64,000 nt of DNA from Pseudomonas putida (GTDB taxonomy: Bacteria; Pseudomonadota; Gammaproteobacteria; Pseudomonadales; Pseudomonadaceae). The translations under genes were made by a program, and so were the position numbers. The stretch lies in NCBI RefSeq assembly GCF_028682175.1, contig NZ_JANHKS010000011.1, forward strand, positions 1 to 64,000. Direction: 5' to 3'. Below are positions 17,950 through 26,460 of the stretch, piece by piece (positions within the stretch are counted from its first letter, which is position 1; each line of letters opens with the position of its first letter). The notes under the pieces were generated by a model that had not been told where the DNA came from, did not search any database, and worked only from the letters and a program-made list of their open reading frames with translations.

Positions 17950-18818
17950 GCAACCGAACAGTTCTGGTGACCGGTGCGACCGGTTTCATCGGCCGGCACG
18001 TGGTGAAGGCGTTGCTGGCGCGCGGATTTGCCGTGCGTGCCGTGGCCCGTGATGCCGACAAGGCACGCAGCATGCCGTGGTATGGCGATGCCGCAGTCGA
18101 ATTCGTCGCCGCGGACATCCATGCCGCCGCCACCGATGTGCCTGCGTTGAGCGAAGGCGTCGACGCCTTGATGCACCTGGCCTGGCCGGGGCTGCCGAAC
18201 TACGCGGGGCTGTTTCATTTCGAGGTCAACCTGCCCGCCGACTACGCCTTCATCAAGCAGGTGGTGCGCAGCGGTGTGAGCCAGGTTCTGGTCACCGGCA
18301 CCTGCTTCGAGTACGGGCTGCAGAGCGGTCCGCTGAGCGAGTCGACGCTTGCCCAGCCCGTCAATCCCTATGGCCTGGCCAAGAACACCCTGCGCCAGTT
18401 TCTGGAAGCCCTGAGCCGCACCGAAGCGTTCACCTTGCAGTGGGCGCGGCTGTTCTACCTGCACGGCGAAGGGCAGAACCCCAACAGCCTGCTGGCGGCC
18501 CTGGAGAGAGCCATCCAGGCTGGCGATACACAGTTCGACATGTCCCCGGGGGATCAACTGCGCGACTACCTGGCGGTGGAAGACGCGGCGGCCTGCCTGG
18601 TGACGGCGCTGGAGCATCCACAGTTCGCCGGCGTGTTCAATTGCTGCAGCGGCCGGCCCGTGTCGGTGCGGGCGCTGGTCGAGGACTACCTGCAGGCGCG
18701 CGGCGCAAAGATTTCACTCAACCTTGGCCATTACGGCTACTCGGCTCATGAACCCATGGCGTTCTGGGGCACCCGGGATCGGCTGCAGCAATTGTTAGGG
18801 GGCTCTGATGGTGCGTGA
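17946..18818 (+). CDS. NAD-dependent epimerase/reductase of the SDR family
   Basis: A 290-residue extended SDR protein beginning VLVTGATGFIGRHVVKALLARGF, the NAD(P)-binding loop. FEYGLQSGP and NPYGLAKNTLRQFLEAL supply the active-site region with a YxxxK pair (YGLAK). It probably reduces the 4-keto group of the C-methylated CDP sugar, since the pathway otherwise has no reductase. The start is GTG 17946, inside a GTGA overlap with the previous stop. It overlaps the next gene by 11 bases. It could instead be a 4-epimerase; the fold does not separate these. Confidence 0.8.
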   Translation: MSNRTVLVTGATGFIGRHVVKALLARGFAVRAVARDADKARSMPWYGDAAVEFVAADIHAAATDVPALSEGVDALMHLAWPGLPNYAGLFHFEVNLPADYAFIKQVVRSGVSQVLVTGTCFEYGLQSGPLSESTLAQPVNPYGLAKNTLRQFLEALSRTEAFTLQWARLFYLHGEGQNPNSLLAALERAIQAGDTQFDMSPGDQLRDYLAVEDAAACLVTALEHPQFAGVFNCCSGRPVSVRALVEDYLQARGAKISLNLGHYGYSAHEPMAFWGTRDRLQQLLGGSDGA

Positions 18819-19902
18819 ATTGTATCGGGCGACGGATCTGCCGGTGTTGCAGAACCGCACCTTCGCCGAACCGCACTCGGCGCGGCAGTCGGGCAGGGCC
18901 GATCTGGTGCTGGTCCAGGACGAGGAAACCGGCCTGATCTACAACCAGGCCTTCGATCCGGCCAAGCTGATCTATGACAGCAACTACCAGAACGAGCAGG
19001 CCCACTCGGCGCTGTTCAAGCAGCATCTCGAGGTCGTGGAAGGCATCCTGGCGCGTCATTTCACCGGCAAGGTGCTGGTCGAAGTCGGCTGCGGCAAGGG
19101 TTACTTTCTGGAGATGCTCGCTGGCAGGGGCTATGACATTCGCGGTGTCGACCCGGCCTACGAGGGCGATAACCCGGCGGTGATCAAGGACACCTTCAAC
19201 CCGCGCCTGGGCATTCGTGCCGACGGTGTGGTGCTGCGCCACGTGCTCGAACACATTCCGGACCCCATGGCGTTTCTGGCGCAAATCGCGGCGGCCAACC
19301 ATGGCGGCCAGATCTACATCGAGGTGCCATGCTTCGACTGGATCCTGGAGCATCGCGCCTGGTTCGACCTGTTCTACGAACACGTCAATTACTTCCGCCT
19401 CGAAGACTTGCGCCAGATGTTCGGCAACGTCCAGGAGTCCGGCTACCTGTTCAACGGCCAGTTCCTGTACGTGGTGGCCAACCTTGCGAGCCTGCGCCGC
19501 CCCGTCGCCAATGCCACCACCGCAGTGAGCATGCCCGCGGCCTTCGACAGCAGCCTGAACCGCGCCATCGAGGTGATCAAGGCCGCGCCGCACAAGGGCG
19601 TGGCGGTGTGGGGCGGGGCGTCCAAGGGCGTGATTTTCTCGCTGTTCCTGCAACGCATGGGCATCGAAGTCGATTACGTGGTGGACATCAATCCACAGAA
19701 GCAGGGGCAGTTTCTGCCGCTCAGCGGGCTGCGCGTGTCATCTCCCGAAGAAGCCATGAGCAGTTGGCCCGCGGGCACGCACCTGTTCGTGATGAATTCC
19801 AATTACCTAGAAGAAATCAAACGGATGACGGGCGGCGCGTGCGTGTATCACGCCGTGGACGACGCCGTTTTCCATTCCCAGATCGAGGCTGCAAACCAAT
19901 GA
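18808..19902 (+). CDS. second sugar C-methyltransferase-family protein, lacking the zinc motif
   Basis: A 364-residue class I SAM methyltransferase with LVEVGCGKGYFLEML at about residues 90-104 and HVLEHI after it. It retains Tyr190-Glu191-His192 (FYEHVNYFR), matching the YHEH position of C-methyltransferases, and the same C-terminal Rossmann-like domain as its neighbour (VAVWGGASKGVIF, then DINPQKQGQFLPLSG). It differs by lacking the N-terminal zinc cysteines; that region instead has LVLVQDEETGLIYNQAFDP. Two such paralogues in one operon suggest either two methyl groups on the sugar or a non-methylating partner. It starts inside the previous gene and ends in an ATGA overlap. Confidence 0.8.
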   Translation: MVRELYRATDLPVLQNRTFAEPHSARQSGRADLVLVQDEETGLIYNQAFDPAKLIYDSNYQNEQAHSALFKQHLEVVEGILARHFTGKVLVEVGCGKGYFLEMLAGRGYDIRGVDPAYEGDNPAVIKDTFNPRLGIRADGVVLRHVLEHIPDPMAFLAQIAAANHGGQIYIEVPCFDWILEHRAWFDLFYEHVNYFRLEDLRQMFGNVQESGYLFNGQFLYVVANLASLRRPVANATTAVSMPAAFDSSLNRAIEVIKAAPHKGVAVWGGASKGVIFSLFLQRMGIEVDYVVDINPQKQGQFLPLSGLRVSSPEEAMSSWPAGTHLFVMNSNYLEEIKRMTGGACVYHAVDDAVFHSQIEAANQ

Positions 19903-20633
19903 CTACAAACCCCGCTCAAGTGTTTCAGGAAGAGTGCAAGGCCGAAGTGGCTGCCCAGGGCCAGGACAAGAGCCTCGTCGCGCTGGGTCAGCAGTTCTAC
20001 AACGAGTCGGCCAGGCACAAGTACACCTACCACTTCTCGTGGATGGGCCGTCCGATCATTCAGACCCCGCAGGACATGATCGCCATGCAGGAGCTGATCT
20101 GGGCAGTGCGCCCGGACGTGATCATCGAAACCGGCATCGCCCATGGCGGCTCGATCCTCTACTACGCCTCGCTGCTGCAGTTGATCGGCCACGGTGAAGT
20201 GATCGGCATCGATATCGACATCCGCCAGCACAACCGCGAGGCGATCGAAGCCCACCCGATGAGCCACCGCGTGAGCATGATCCAGGGTTCGAGCATCGAT
20301 CCTGCGCTGGTCGAGCAGGTCCGCGCGCGCGTTGCCGGCAAGAAGGTCATGGTGGTGCTGGACTCCAACCACACCCACGAGCATGTGCTCGAAGAACTGC
20401 GCCTGTACGCGCCGCTGGTGTCGGTCGACAGCTATTGCGTGGTCATGGACACCGTTGTCGAAGACATGCCCGAGGACGCCTTTCCGGACCGTCCATGGGG
20501 CAAGGGTGACAACCCCAAGACCGCCGTGTGGGCCTACCTCAAGGAAAACGACGACTTCCAGATCGACGTTTCGGTGCAGAACAAGCTGCTGATCACCGTT
20601 GCCTCCGACGGCTACCTGCGTCGCGTTCGCTAA
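19899..20633 (+). CDS. CmcI-family (cephalosporin hydroxylase-like) methyltransferase
   Basis: A 244-residue SAM-binding protein of the CmcI/rhamnosyl O-methyltransferase group. The SAM loop is in DVIIETGIAHGGSILYYAS (about residues 73-91), IGIDID binds the ribose, and VVLDSNHTHEHVLEELRLY supplies the metal-binding acidic and His residues. Members are often O-methyltransferases of sugars in glycolipid and lipopolysaccharide clusters. Here it probably O-methylates the CDP sugar or the transferred sugar; no acceptor can be read from sequence. ATGA overlap with the preceding gene. A 58-base gap follows before the second giant glycosyltransferase. Confidence 0.8.
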   Translation: MTTNPAQVFQEECKAEVAAQGQDKSLVALGQQFYNESARHKYTYHFSWMGRPIIQTPQDMIAMQELIWAVRPDVIIETGIAHGGSILYYASLLQLIGHGEVIGIDIDIRQHNREAIEAHPMSHRVSMIQGSSIDPALVEQVRARVAGKKVMVVLDSNHTHEHVLEELRLYAPLVSVDSYCVVMDTVVEDMPEDAFPDRPWGKGDNPKTAVWAYLKENDDFQIDVSVQNKLLITVASDGYLRRVR

Positions 20634-20691
20634 CCCATGAATTCAGAGCTTGCGCCTCGGTCGAGCGGCTCGTCAGTGTCAGGATGAAGGT

Positions 20692-23637
20692 ATGAAAGGT
20701 CGTAACAGTCTGGAAGTGGCAGCCTCGCTCAACGAGCTGCTGACAGTGGTATTGCTCAGTCACAACCGCCCGGCGTTCCTGCGCCGGGCCATGGCCTATT
20801 ACAGCGCGCTGTCGTGCCGTGTGCTGGTGCTGGACTCGTCCACCCAGGCGTTGGATAGCGCCGAGACCCGCCATCCGTTCGTGGACTACCGGCACGTCTC
20901 GCAATTCGCCTACTGGGGCTTCCAGGCCAAGCTGGCCCACGGCGTCGGGCTGGTCGAAACGCCGTACATGGTGCTGGCCGCCGACGACGATTTCATCGTG
21001 CATGACTCCCTGCACCAGACCCTGGCGTTCCTGGAGAGCAACCCCGACTACGGCCTGTGCCACGGCTATTGCATGATGTACGTGTCGCAGGCCAACAGCG
21101 TCGGCTACCTGCGCCGGGACAAGAAGGTGCGCGAAGACTACGACGACGAGAGCGCCGAAGACCGCATCGTCTCGTACATGGGGCAGTACCTGCCGCCGTT
21201 CTACGCCGTGACCCGCACCGGGCTGCTCAAGGACTTCTTCGAGGCGATGCCCGATCGTGGCTTCGAGTGGATGGAAATCGGTCACGTGTACTACCTGCTG
21301 GCGCGCGGCAAGGCACGTGTGCTGCCGATTCCCTACGTGGTGCGCGAGGTCAACGTCGGCGAGTCCGAGCACCGCACCGACGTCTACCACAAACTCAGCT
21401 ACCTGGACCCCAAGACCGTCGCCGAGCGCGAGGCCTATGCCGAGTTTCTTGCCGCGTTGCCGACCCAGGTGGTCGCCAGCGACGCCGAGCACGGCAAGCA
21501 GATCGCCCTGCGCGCGTTCGATGCCATGGCCCAGGGCTTGCGCGAACGCGCGTCGCTGACCATCGAGCCGATCTTCCGCTCGGTCTGGACTGACCCGCTG
21601 TTGCCGCCTGACCGCACCTTCGGGCCGCGTCAGTACGTCGAGATGCCGTTCTACAACAAGCCGTTCTTCGACACCCTGGCCGAGTATGAATTTCTCCTGC
21701 ACGCGATGCCTGCCGGGCACCTGCAACTGGCAGAACTCGAAGGCGTGTGGGTGCGGCAACAGGCGTTGCTGCAGATCCACGACAATGACGTGCTCGAAAC
21801 CATCCTCAACCGGTTGTGGCAGGCGGTGGAACTCAGCCCGTTCAATCGCGAAGTGGTCAACGCCCTGGCGCTGCGCCTGAGCCAGCAGAGCGAAGCGGGG
21901 GTGGAAGAAGCCCGCGAAGACGCGCTGACCATGGCCGCCTGGGCCGAACGCCTGGCCGCCGCCCCGGAATACGATTACCGCAAGACATTCGACAGCATGC
22001 AGTCGGGCCGTGTCCTCAAGTGGCTGCAAGAGCGCAGCCCGGATGCAGCGCAAGGCGCAGCGCTGGGCCAGCACCTGGCAGAGCTGGGCGGCGGGCCGCA
22101 GTTCGGTCTGTTCCTGCTGGACCTGGACAACGACATGGAGCAGTTGCAGGCCACCCTCGACAGCCTGGTCGAAGGCTACTGCAAGCGCTTCAAGATCGTG
22201 GTCTTCACCACCGGTGAGCCGCCAGCCGCCACGGCGGTCAACAACACCCTGCATTTCGTCGAAGTGACCCGCAACAACTACGTCGACAAACTCAACCAGA
22301 TGGCGCGCCAGACCGAGTGCGACTGGGTAATGCTGGCGCAGGTGGGCGATGTGTTCACCCCCGGCGGCCTGGTGCGCGCGAGCCTCGAGCTGCAAGGCGC
22401 GCCTGGATGTCGCGCGGTGTCCGTGGACGAAGTCCAGCGTCTGGAAAGCCATGCGCTGGCCGATGTCCTGCGCCCCGGTTTCAACTTCGACCTGCTGCAA
22501 GCGGTGCCGTCGGTAATGGCCCGCCACTGGCTGGTGCGCCGTGATGTGCTGCTGGATGTCGGTGGCTACTCGGCAGACTTCAGCGAGGCGCTGGAATTCG
22601 ACCTGCTGCTGCGCCTGGTCGAGGAGGAGGGCATGAACGGCCTGGCCCATCTGGACGAGCCGCTGCTGATCTGTCACGCACAGCCCATGAAGGACAATGA
22701 ACAGGAGCGCATGGCCCTGAGCCGTCACCTGTCGGCCCGTGGTTACAAAGCGTTGATCAGCTCCTCGCAACCGGGTGTCTATCAGATCGACTACCGTCAT
22801 ACCGCGCGACCACTGGTGTCGATCATTCTCAACGGCGAGGCCGGGCTGCCGGCGTTGCAGGACTGCCTGACCAGCATCCTGCAGCGCACCCGCTACAGCC
22901 TGTACGAGGTGCTGGTGGCGGTGGCGCCGGCGCAGGAAGTCGAGCTGGCTGCCTGGCTGAACGAGCAGGGCAAGATCGCAGCTCAGGTGCAGGTGGTCGC
23001 CAACCGCGATGGCCTGAGCCATGGCGCATTCGTCAACACGGTTGCCGCCCAGACCAACGGCGAGTATCTGGTGCTGATGGCGGCCGATGCCCAACTCATC
23101 AGCCCCAACTGGCTGGGCTCGCTGCTCAACCAGGGCCTGCGCGCCGAAGTGGGTGCGGTGGGCGCGAAACTGCTGGACGAAGACGGCAAGGTCACCCAGG
23201 GAGGGCTGCTGCTGGGCTTCGACGGCGGCATTGGTTCACCGTTCGTGGGCCAGGGCAAGGACGAAGACGGCTACATGTACCGCGCGGTGGTCGAACAGAA
23301 TCACTCGGCGCTTTCCGGCACCTGCATGATGGTGCGCAAGGAGGTATTCGATGCCGTGGGCGGGCTGGACGAAGGCCCGTTGGCCGAGGCCTTTGCCGAC
23401 GTCGACCTGAGCCTGAAAGTCGCCCAGGCAGGTTATCTGCTGGTCTGGACGCCGCAGGTGCAACTCACCCACCCGGGCGTGCTGCCCGATGCCCCCGAGG
23501 CCCTGGCGGCGCTGCGGGAGAAATGGGCTGACGCCTTCGCCCGGGACCCGGCCTACAACCCCAATCTGGCACTGACCGGCAAGGCCTATTCTCTCGGTCA
23601 GGCCAGCGGTGCCCACTGGCAGGAATTCCTGGCGTAG
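20692..23637 (+). CDS. second giant multidomain glycosyltransferase
   Basis: A 981-residue cytoplasmic protein probably acting on flagellin or on its first sugar. Residues 18-320 form a GT2 domain beginning LTVVLLSHNRPAFLRRAM with an ADDD metal motif at about 98-100. Residues 470-690 form a degenerate GT2-like domain (FGLFLLDLDND). Residues 707-960 form a third GT2 domain with VSIILNGEAGLPALQDC, GAVGAKLLDEDGKV and a terminal ARDPAYNPNLAL. The third domain and that tail are shared with the 1208-residue protein at 9227, so the two arose by duplication, but this one lacks the GT4 part. ATG 20692 follows AGGATGAAGG; the upstream frame has no ribosome site. Candidates in P. syringae islands are fgt1 and fgt2. 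Confidence 0.85.
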   Translation: MKGRNSLEVAASLNELLTVVLLSHNRPAFLRRAMAYYSALSCRVLVLDSSTQALDSAETRHPFVDYRHVSQFAYWGFQAKLAHGVGLVETPYMVLAADDDFIVHDSLHQTLAFLESNPDYGLCHGYCMMYVSQANSVGYLRRDKKVREDYDDESAEDRIVSYMGQYLPPFYAVTRTGLLKDFFEAMPDRGFEWMEIGHVYYLLARGKARVLPIPYVVREVNVGESEHRTDVYHKLSYLDPKTVAEREAYAEFLAALPTQVVASDAEHGKQIALRAFDAMAQGLRERASLTIEPIFRSVWTDPLLPPDRTFGPRQYVEMPFYNKPFFDTLAEYEFLLHAMPAGHLQLAELEGVWVRQQALLQIHDNDVLETILNRLWQAVELSPFNREVVNALALRLSQQSEAGVEEAREDALTMAAWAERLAAAPEYDYRKTFDSMQSGRVLKWLQERSPDAAQGAALGQHLAELGGGPQFGLFLLDLDNDMEQLQATLDSLVEGYCKRFKIVVFTTGEPPAATAVNNTLHFVEVTRNNYVDKLNQMARQTECDWVMLAQVGDVFTPGGLVRASLELQGAPGCRAVSVDEVQRLESHALADVLRPGFNFDLLQAVPSVMARHWLVRRDVLLDVGGYSADFSEALEFDLLLRLVEEEGMNGLAHLDEPLLICHAQPMKDNEQERMALSRHLSARGYKALISSSQPGVYQIDYRHTARPLVSIILNGEAGLPALQDCLTSILQRTRYSLYEVLVAVAPAQEVELAAWLNEQGKIAAQVQVVANRDGLSHGAFVNTVAAQTNGEYLVLMAADAQLISPNWLGSLLNQGLRAEVGAVGAKLLDEDGKVTQGGLLLGFDGGIGSPFVGQGKDEDGYMYRAVVEQNHSALSGTCMMVRKEVFDAVGGLDEGPLAEAFADVDLSLKVAQAGYLLVWTPQVQLTHPGVLPDAPEALAALREKWADAFARDPAYNPNLALTGKAYSLGQASGAHWQEFLA

Positions 23638-23662
23638 TCGCACGGGAAAAAAGGACGCACTC

Positions 23663-24664
23663 ATGTTCAACGGCAAATCAGTGTTCATCTCAGGCGCGAC
23701 CGGCTCGTTCGGTCGCCAGTTCATCCGCACGCTGCTGGCGCGTTACCAGCCGCGGCGAGTGGTGGTGTTTTCCCGCGACGAGCTCAAGCAGTACGAGATG
23801 CAGCAGGAATTCAACGCACCCTGCATGCGTTATTTCCTGGGCGACGTGCGCGATGCCGAGCGGCTGGTGCAAGGCATGCGCGGCATCGACTATGTGGTCC
23901 ATGCCGCCGCGCTCAAGCACGTGCCCGCAGCGGAATACAACCCGACCGAATTCATCCGCACCAACGTCAACGGCGCCGAGAACATCATCGCGGCAGCCAT
24001 TGCCAACGGCGTGAAGAAAGTCGTCGCGCTGTCCACCGACAAGGCCGCCAGCCCGATCAACCTGTACGGCGCGACCAAGTTGCTGTCGGACAAGCTGTTC
24101 GTTGCCGCCAACAACATCGGCGGTGAGGAGCAGACCCGCTTTGCCGTGGTGCGCTACGGCAACGTGGCAGGCTCGCGGGGTTCGATCGTGCCGTTTTTCA
24201 ACAAGCTGATCGCAGGCGGCGCGAAGGAGCTGCCGATCACCGACCCGCGCATGACGCGCTTCTGGATCACCCTGGACCACGGCGTGGATTTCGTCATGCA
24301 GAGCTTCGAGCGCATGCACGGCGGCGAAGTGTTCGTGCCCAAGATTCCGTCGGTGCGCATCGTTGATCTGGCCCAGGCCATGGCCGCTGACCTGCCGCAC
24401 AAGGTGGTGGGCATTCGTCCCGGCGAGAAACTGCACGAACTGATGGTGCCCCAGGACGATGCGCGCATGACCCTGGAATTCGACGATCACTACACCATCG
24501 TGCCGTCGATCCGCTTCAACAACGTGGACACCGATTTCACCATCGATGCGACCGGAGCCGCCGGGCGTGCCGTGGCCGATGACTTCGAGTACCGCTCCGA
24601 CACCAATCCGGATTTCATGTCGGTCAAACAGATCGGCGACCTGCACGCCGGCATCACGCCATGA
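23663..24664 (+). CDS. pseB: UDP-GlcNAc 4,6-dehydratase (inverting), PseB
   Basis: First step of pseudaminic acid synthesis: converts UDP-GlcNAc to UDP-2-acetamido-2,6-dideoxy-L-arabino-hexos-4-ulose, inverting C5. SDR loop ISGATGSFGRQFI at residues 8-20, STDKAASPINLYGATK with the catalytic Asp/Lys and Tyr region, and ADLPHKVVGIRPGEKLHE near the C-terminus, all of the PseB form. The ATG at 23663 follows AAAGGAC and gives 333 residues, the usual length. It opens the pse part of the operon and overlaps pseC by 4 bases. Confidence 0.95.
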   Translation: MFNGKSVFISGATGSFGRQFIRTLLARYQPRRVVVFSRDELKQYEMQQEFNAPCMRYFLGDVRDAERLVQGMRGIDYVVHAAALKHVPAAEYNPTEFIRTNVNGAENIIAAAIANGVKKVVALSTDKAASPINLYGATKLLSDKLFVAANNIGGEEQTRFAVVRYGNVAGSRGSIVPFFNKLIAGGAKELPITDPRMTRFWITLDHGVDFVMQSFERMHGGEVFVPKIPSVRIVDLAQAMAADLPHKVVGIRPGEKLHELMVPQDDARMTLEFDDHYTIVPSIRFNNVDTDFTIDATGAAGRAVADDFEYRSDTNPDFMSVKQIGDLHAGITP

Positions 24665-25827
24665 TTCCCTACGGGCGGCAGAGCCTGGATCAGGCCGACA
24701 TCGACGCGGTGGTGGCTGTGCTGCAATCGGACTGGCTGACCCAGGGCCCGACCATCGAGCGCTTCGAAGCAGCCATGGCCGAGCGTTGCGAAGCCGGCTT
24801 CGGCATCGCTGTCAGCAACGCCACCGCAGCCTTGCACATCGCCTGCCTGGCCGCAGGGCTAGGGGAAGGGGATGCGTTGTGGACCAGCCCCAACACCTTT
24901 CTGGCCTCGGCCAACTGCGGGCGTTACTGCGGCGCCGATGTCGATTTCGTCGACATCGACCCCTTGACCTGGAACCTCGACGTCAACGCCCTTGAGCACA
25001 AGCTGCGTGCCGCCGAGCGCATCGGCAAGCTGCCCAAGGTGCTGGTGGCAGTGGCCTTCTCGGGCCAGAGCTGCGACATGCGGGCGATTGCCGAGCTGGC
25101 AAGGACCTATGGTTTCATCGTCATCGAAGACGCCTCACACGCTGTCGGCGCCCGGTACGCCGGACGGCCGGTGGGCTGTGGCGAGTTCGCCGACATGACG
25201 GTGTTCAGCTTTCATCCGGTGAAAATCATCACCACCGGGGAGGGCGGGCTGGTGCTGACCAATCGCCCAGAACTGGCCGAGCGCCTGCGCCGCCTGCGCA
25301 GCCACGGCATGACCCGCGACCCTGCACAGATGGACGAACCCAGCCACGGCCCCTGGTATTACCAGCAGGTGGAACTGGGCTTCAATTACCGCATCACCGA
25401 CATGCAGGCAGCGCTCGGGCTGTCGCAACTGGGCAAGCTCGATGGCTTCCTGGCGCGCCGGCGTGAACTGGCAGCGCGTTATCAGCAGTTGCTGGCGGAC
25501 CTGCCCCTTGACCTGCCAACGGCGCAGGCCGACGCCGAATCGGCCTGGCACCTCTACGTGGTACGTTTGCAGACGCAGCGCCTGGCCGTGAGCCACCGCG
25601 AAGTGTTCGAAGGCTTGCGCGCCGCCGGCGTCGGGGTCAACGTGCATTACATCCCCGTGCACCTGCAGCCGTATTATCGGGACCTGGGGTTCATCGCCGG
25701 AGACTTCCCCGAGGCCGAAGCCTACTACGCCCAGGCCATCAGCCTGCCGCTGTTCCCGGCCATGACGCACGAACAACAAGACTTCGTGATCGGGCAGCTC
25801 AAGACGCTGCTGGTTACCTCAGATTGA
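24661..25827 (+). CDS. pseC: UDP-4-amino-4,6-dideoxy-AltNAc aminotransferase, PseC
   Basis: PLP-dependent DegT-type enzyme adding the 4-amino group to the PseB product, with glutamate as donor. The FHPVKIITTGEGG segment carries Lys188, the expected Schiff-base lysine, and EDASHAVGARYAG holds the PLP-binding Asp. The 388-residue length and the N-terminal IPYGRQSLDQADIDAV match PseC. It starts in an ATGA overlap with pseB and lies 3 bases before the methylase gene, so coupling is tight. Confidence 0.94.
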   Translation: MIPYGRQSLDQADIDAVVAVLQSDWLTQGPTIERFEAAMAERCEAGFGIAVSNATAALHIACLAAGLGEGDALWTSPNTFLASANCGRYCGADVDFVDIDPLTWNLDVNALEHKLRAAERIGKLPKVLVAVAFSGQSCDMRAIAELARTYGFIVIEDASHAVGARYAGRPVGCGEFADMTVFSFHPVKIITTGEGGLVLTNRPELAERLRRLRSHGMTRDPAQMDEPSHGPWYYQQVELGFNYRITDMQAALGLSQLGKLDGFLARRRELAARYQQLLADLPLDLPTAQADAESAWHLYVVRLQTQRLAVSHREVFEGLRAAGVGVNVHYIPVHLQPYYRDLGFIAGDFPEAEAYYAQAISLPLFPAMTHEQQDFVIGQLKTLLVTSD

Positions 25828-25830
25828 TGG

Positions 25831-26460
25831 ATGCAGCATATGCGTGAACTGACTGAACAAGAGCAATTCTGGCAAGGCGACTTCGGCGACCAATACGTGG
25901 GGCGCAACCAGGGCCAGGCGCTGATCTCGGCCAACCTTGCGCTGTTCGCCAAGGCGTTGGGCCGGACCCAGAAGCTCGGTTCGCTGCTGGAACTGGGCAC
26001 CAACACCGGCAACAACCTGCAGGCCCTGCGTCAGTTGTTGCCGGGTTGCGAACTGGCAGGTGTCGAGATCAACGCCATGGCCCACGCCCAGGCCCAGGCA
26101 CTGGAGATCGCCAGCGTCTGGCACGGTTCGCTGTTCGACTTCCCCCGCGAGCGCCAGTACGACCTGACGCTGAGCAAGGGCGTGCTGATTCACCTGGCAC
26201 CCGAGCTGTTGAGCCAGGCCTATGACCAGCTCTATCACCTGAGCAAGCGCTATGTGCTGATTGCCGAGTACTACAACCGTGCGCCGGTGGAGGTCGCTTA
26301 TCGCGGCAACAGCGGCAAGCTGTTCAAGCGCGATTTCGCCGGGGAGATGCTGGATCGTTTCGCCGATCTGCAGCTTGTCGACTACGGCTTCGGCTATCAC
26401 CGCGATCCGCAGTTTCCGGTGGACGACATCACCTGGTTCTTGCTGGAAAAACGTTCGTGA
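25831..26460 (+). CDS. pseudaminic acid biosynthesis-associated methylase
   Basis: A 209-residue SAM-dependent methyltransferase of the group found inside pse operons. The SAM loop is LLELGTNTGNNLQAL, near residues 51-65; the LTLSKGVLIHLAPELL region follows, then IAEYYNRAPVEVAYRGNSGKLFKRDFAGEML, typical of this family. The start may be ATG 25831 or the in-frame ATG three codons on. It overlaps pseF by 4 bases. The methyl acceptor is not known: it may be a pse intermediate, CMP-pseudaminic acid or the attached sugar. Its place between pseC and pseF favours an early or soluble substrate. Confidence 0.82.
   Translation: MQHMRELTEQEQFWQGDFGDQYVGRNQGQALISANLALFAKALGRTQKLGSLLELGTNTGNNLQALRQLLPGCELAGVEINAMAHAQAQALEIASVWHGSLFDFPRERQYDLTLSKGVLIHLAPELLSQAYDQLYHLSKRYVLIAEYYNRAPVEVAYRGNSGKLFKRDFAGEMLDRFADLQLVDYGFGYHRDPQFPVDDITWFLLEKRS

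Noticed and set aside
20593-23094. 833-codon minus frame, and similar long antisense frames (for example 624-2252 and 10841-12826)
   Set aside because: They are antisense to well-supported genes and arise from high third-position G+C; none has a credible start or known motif.
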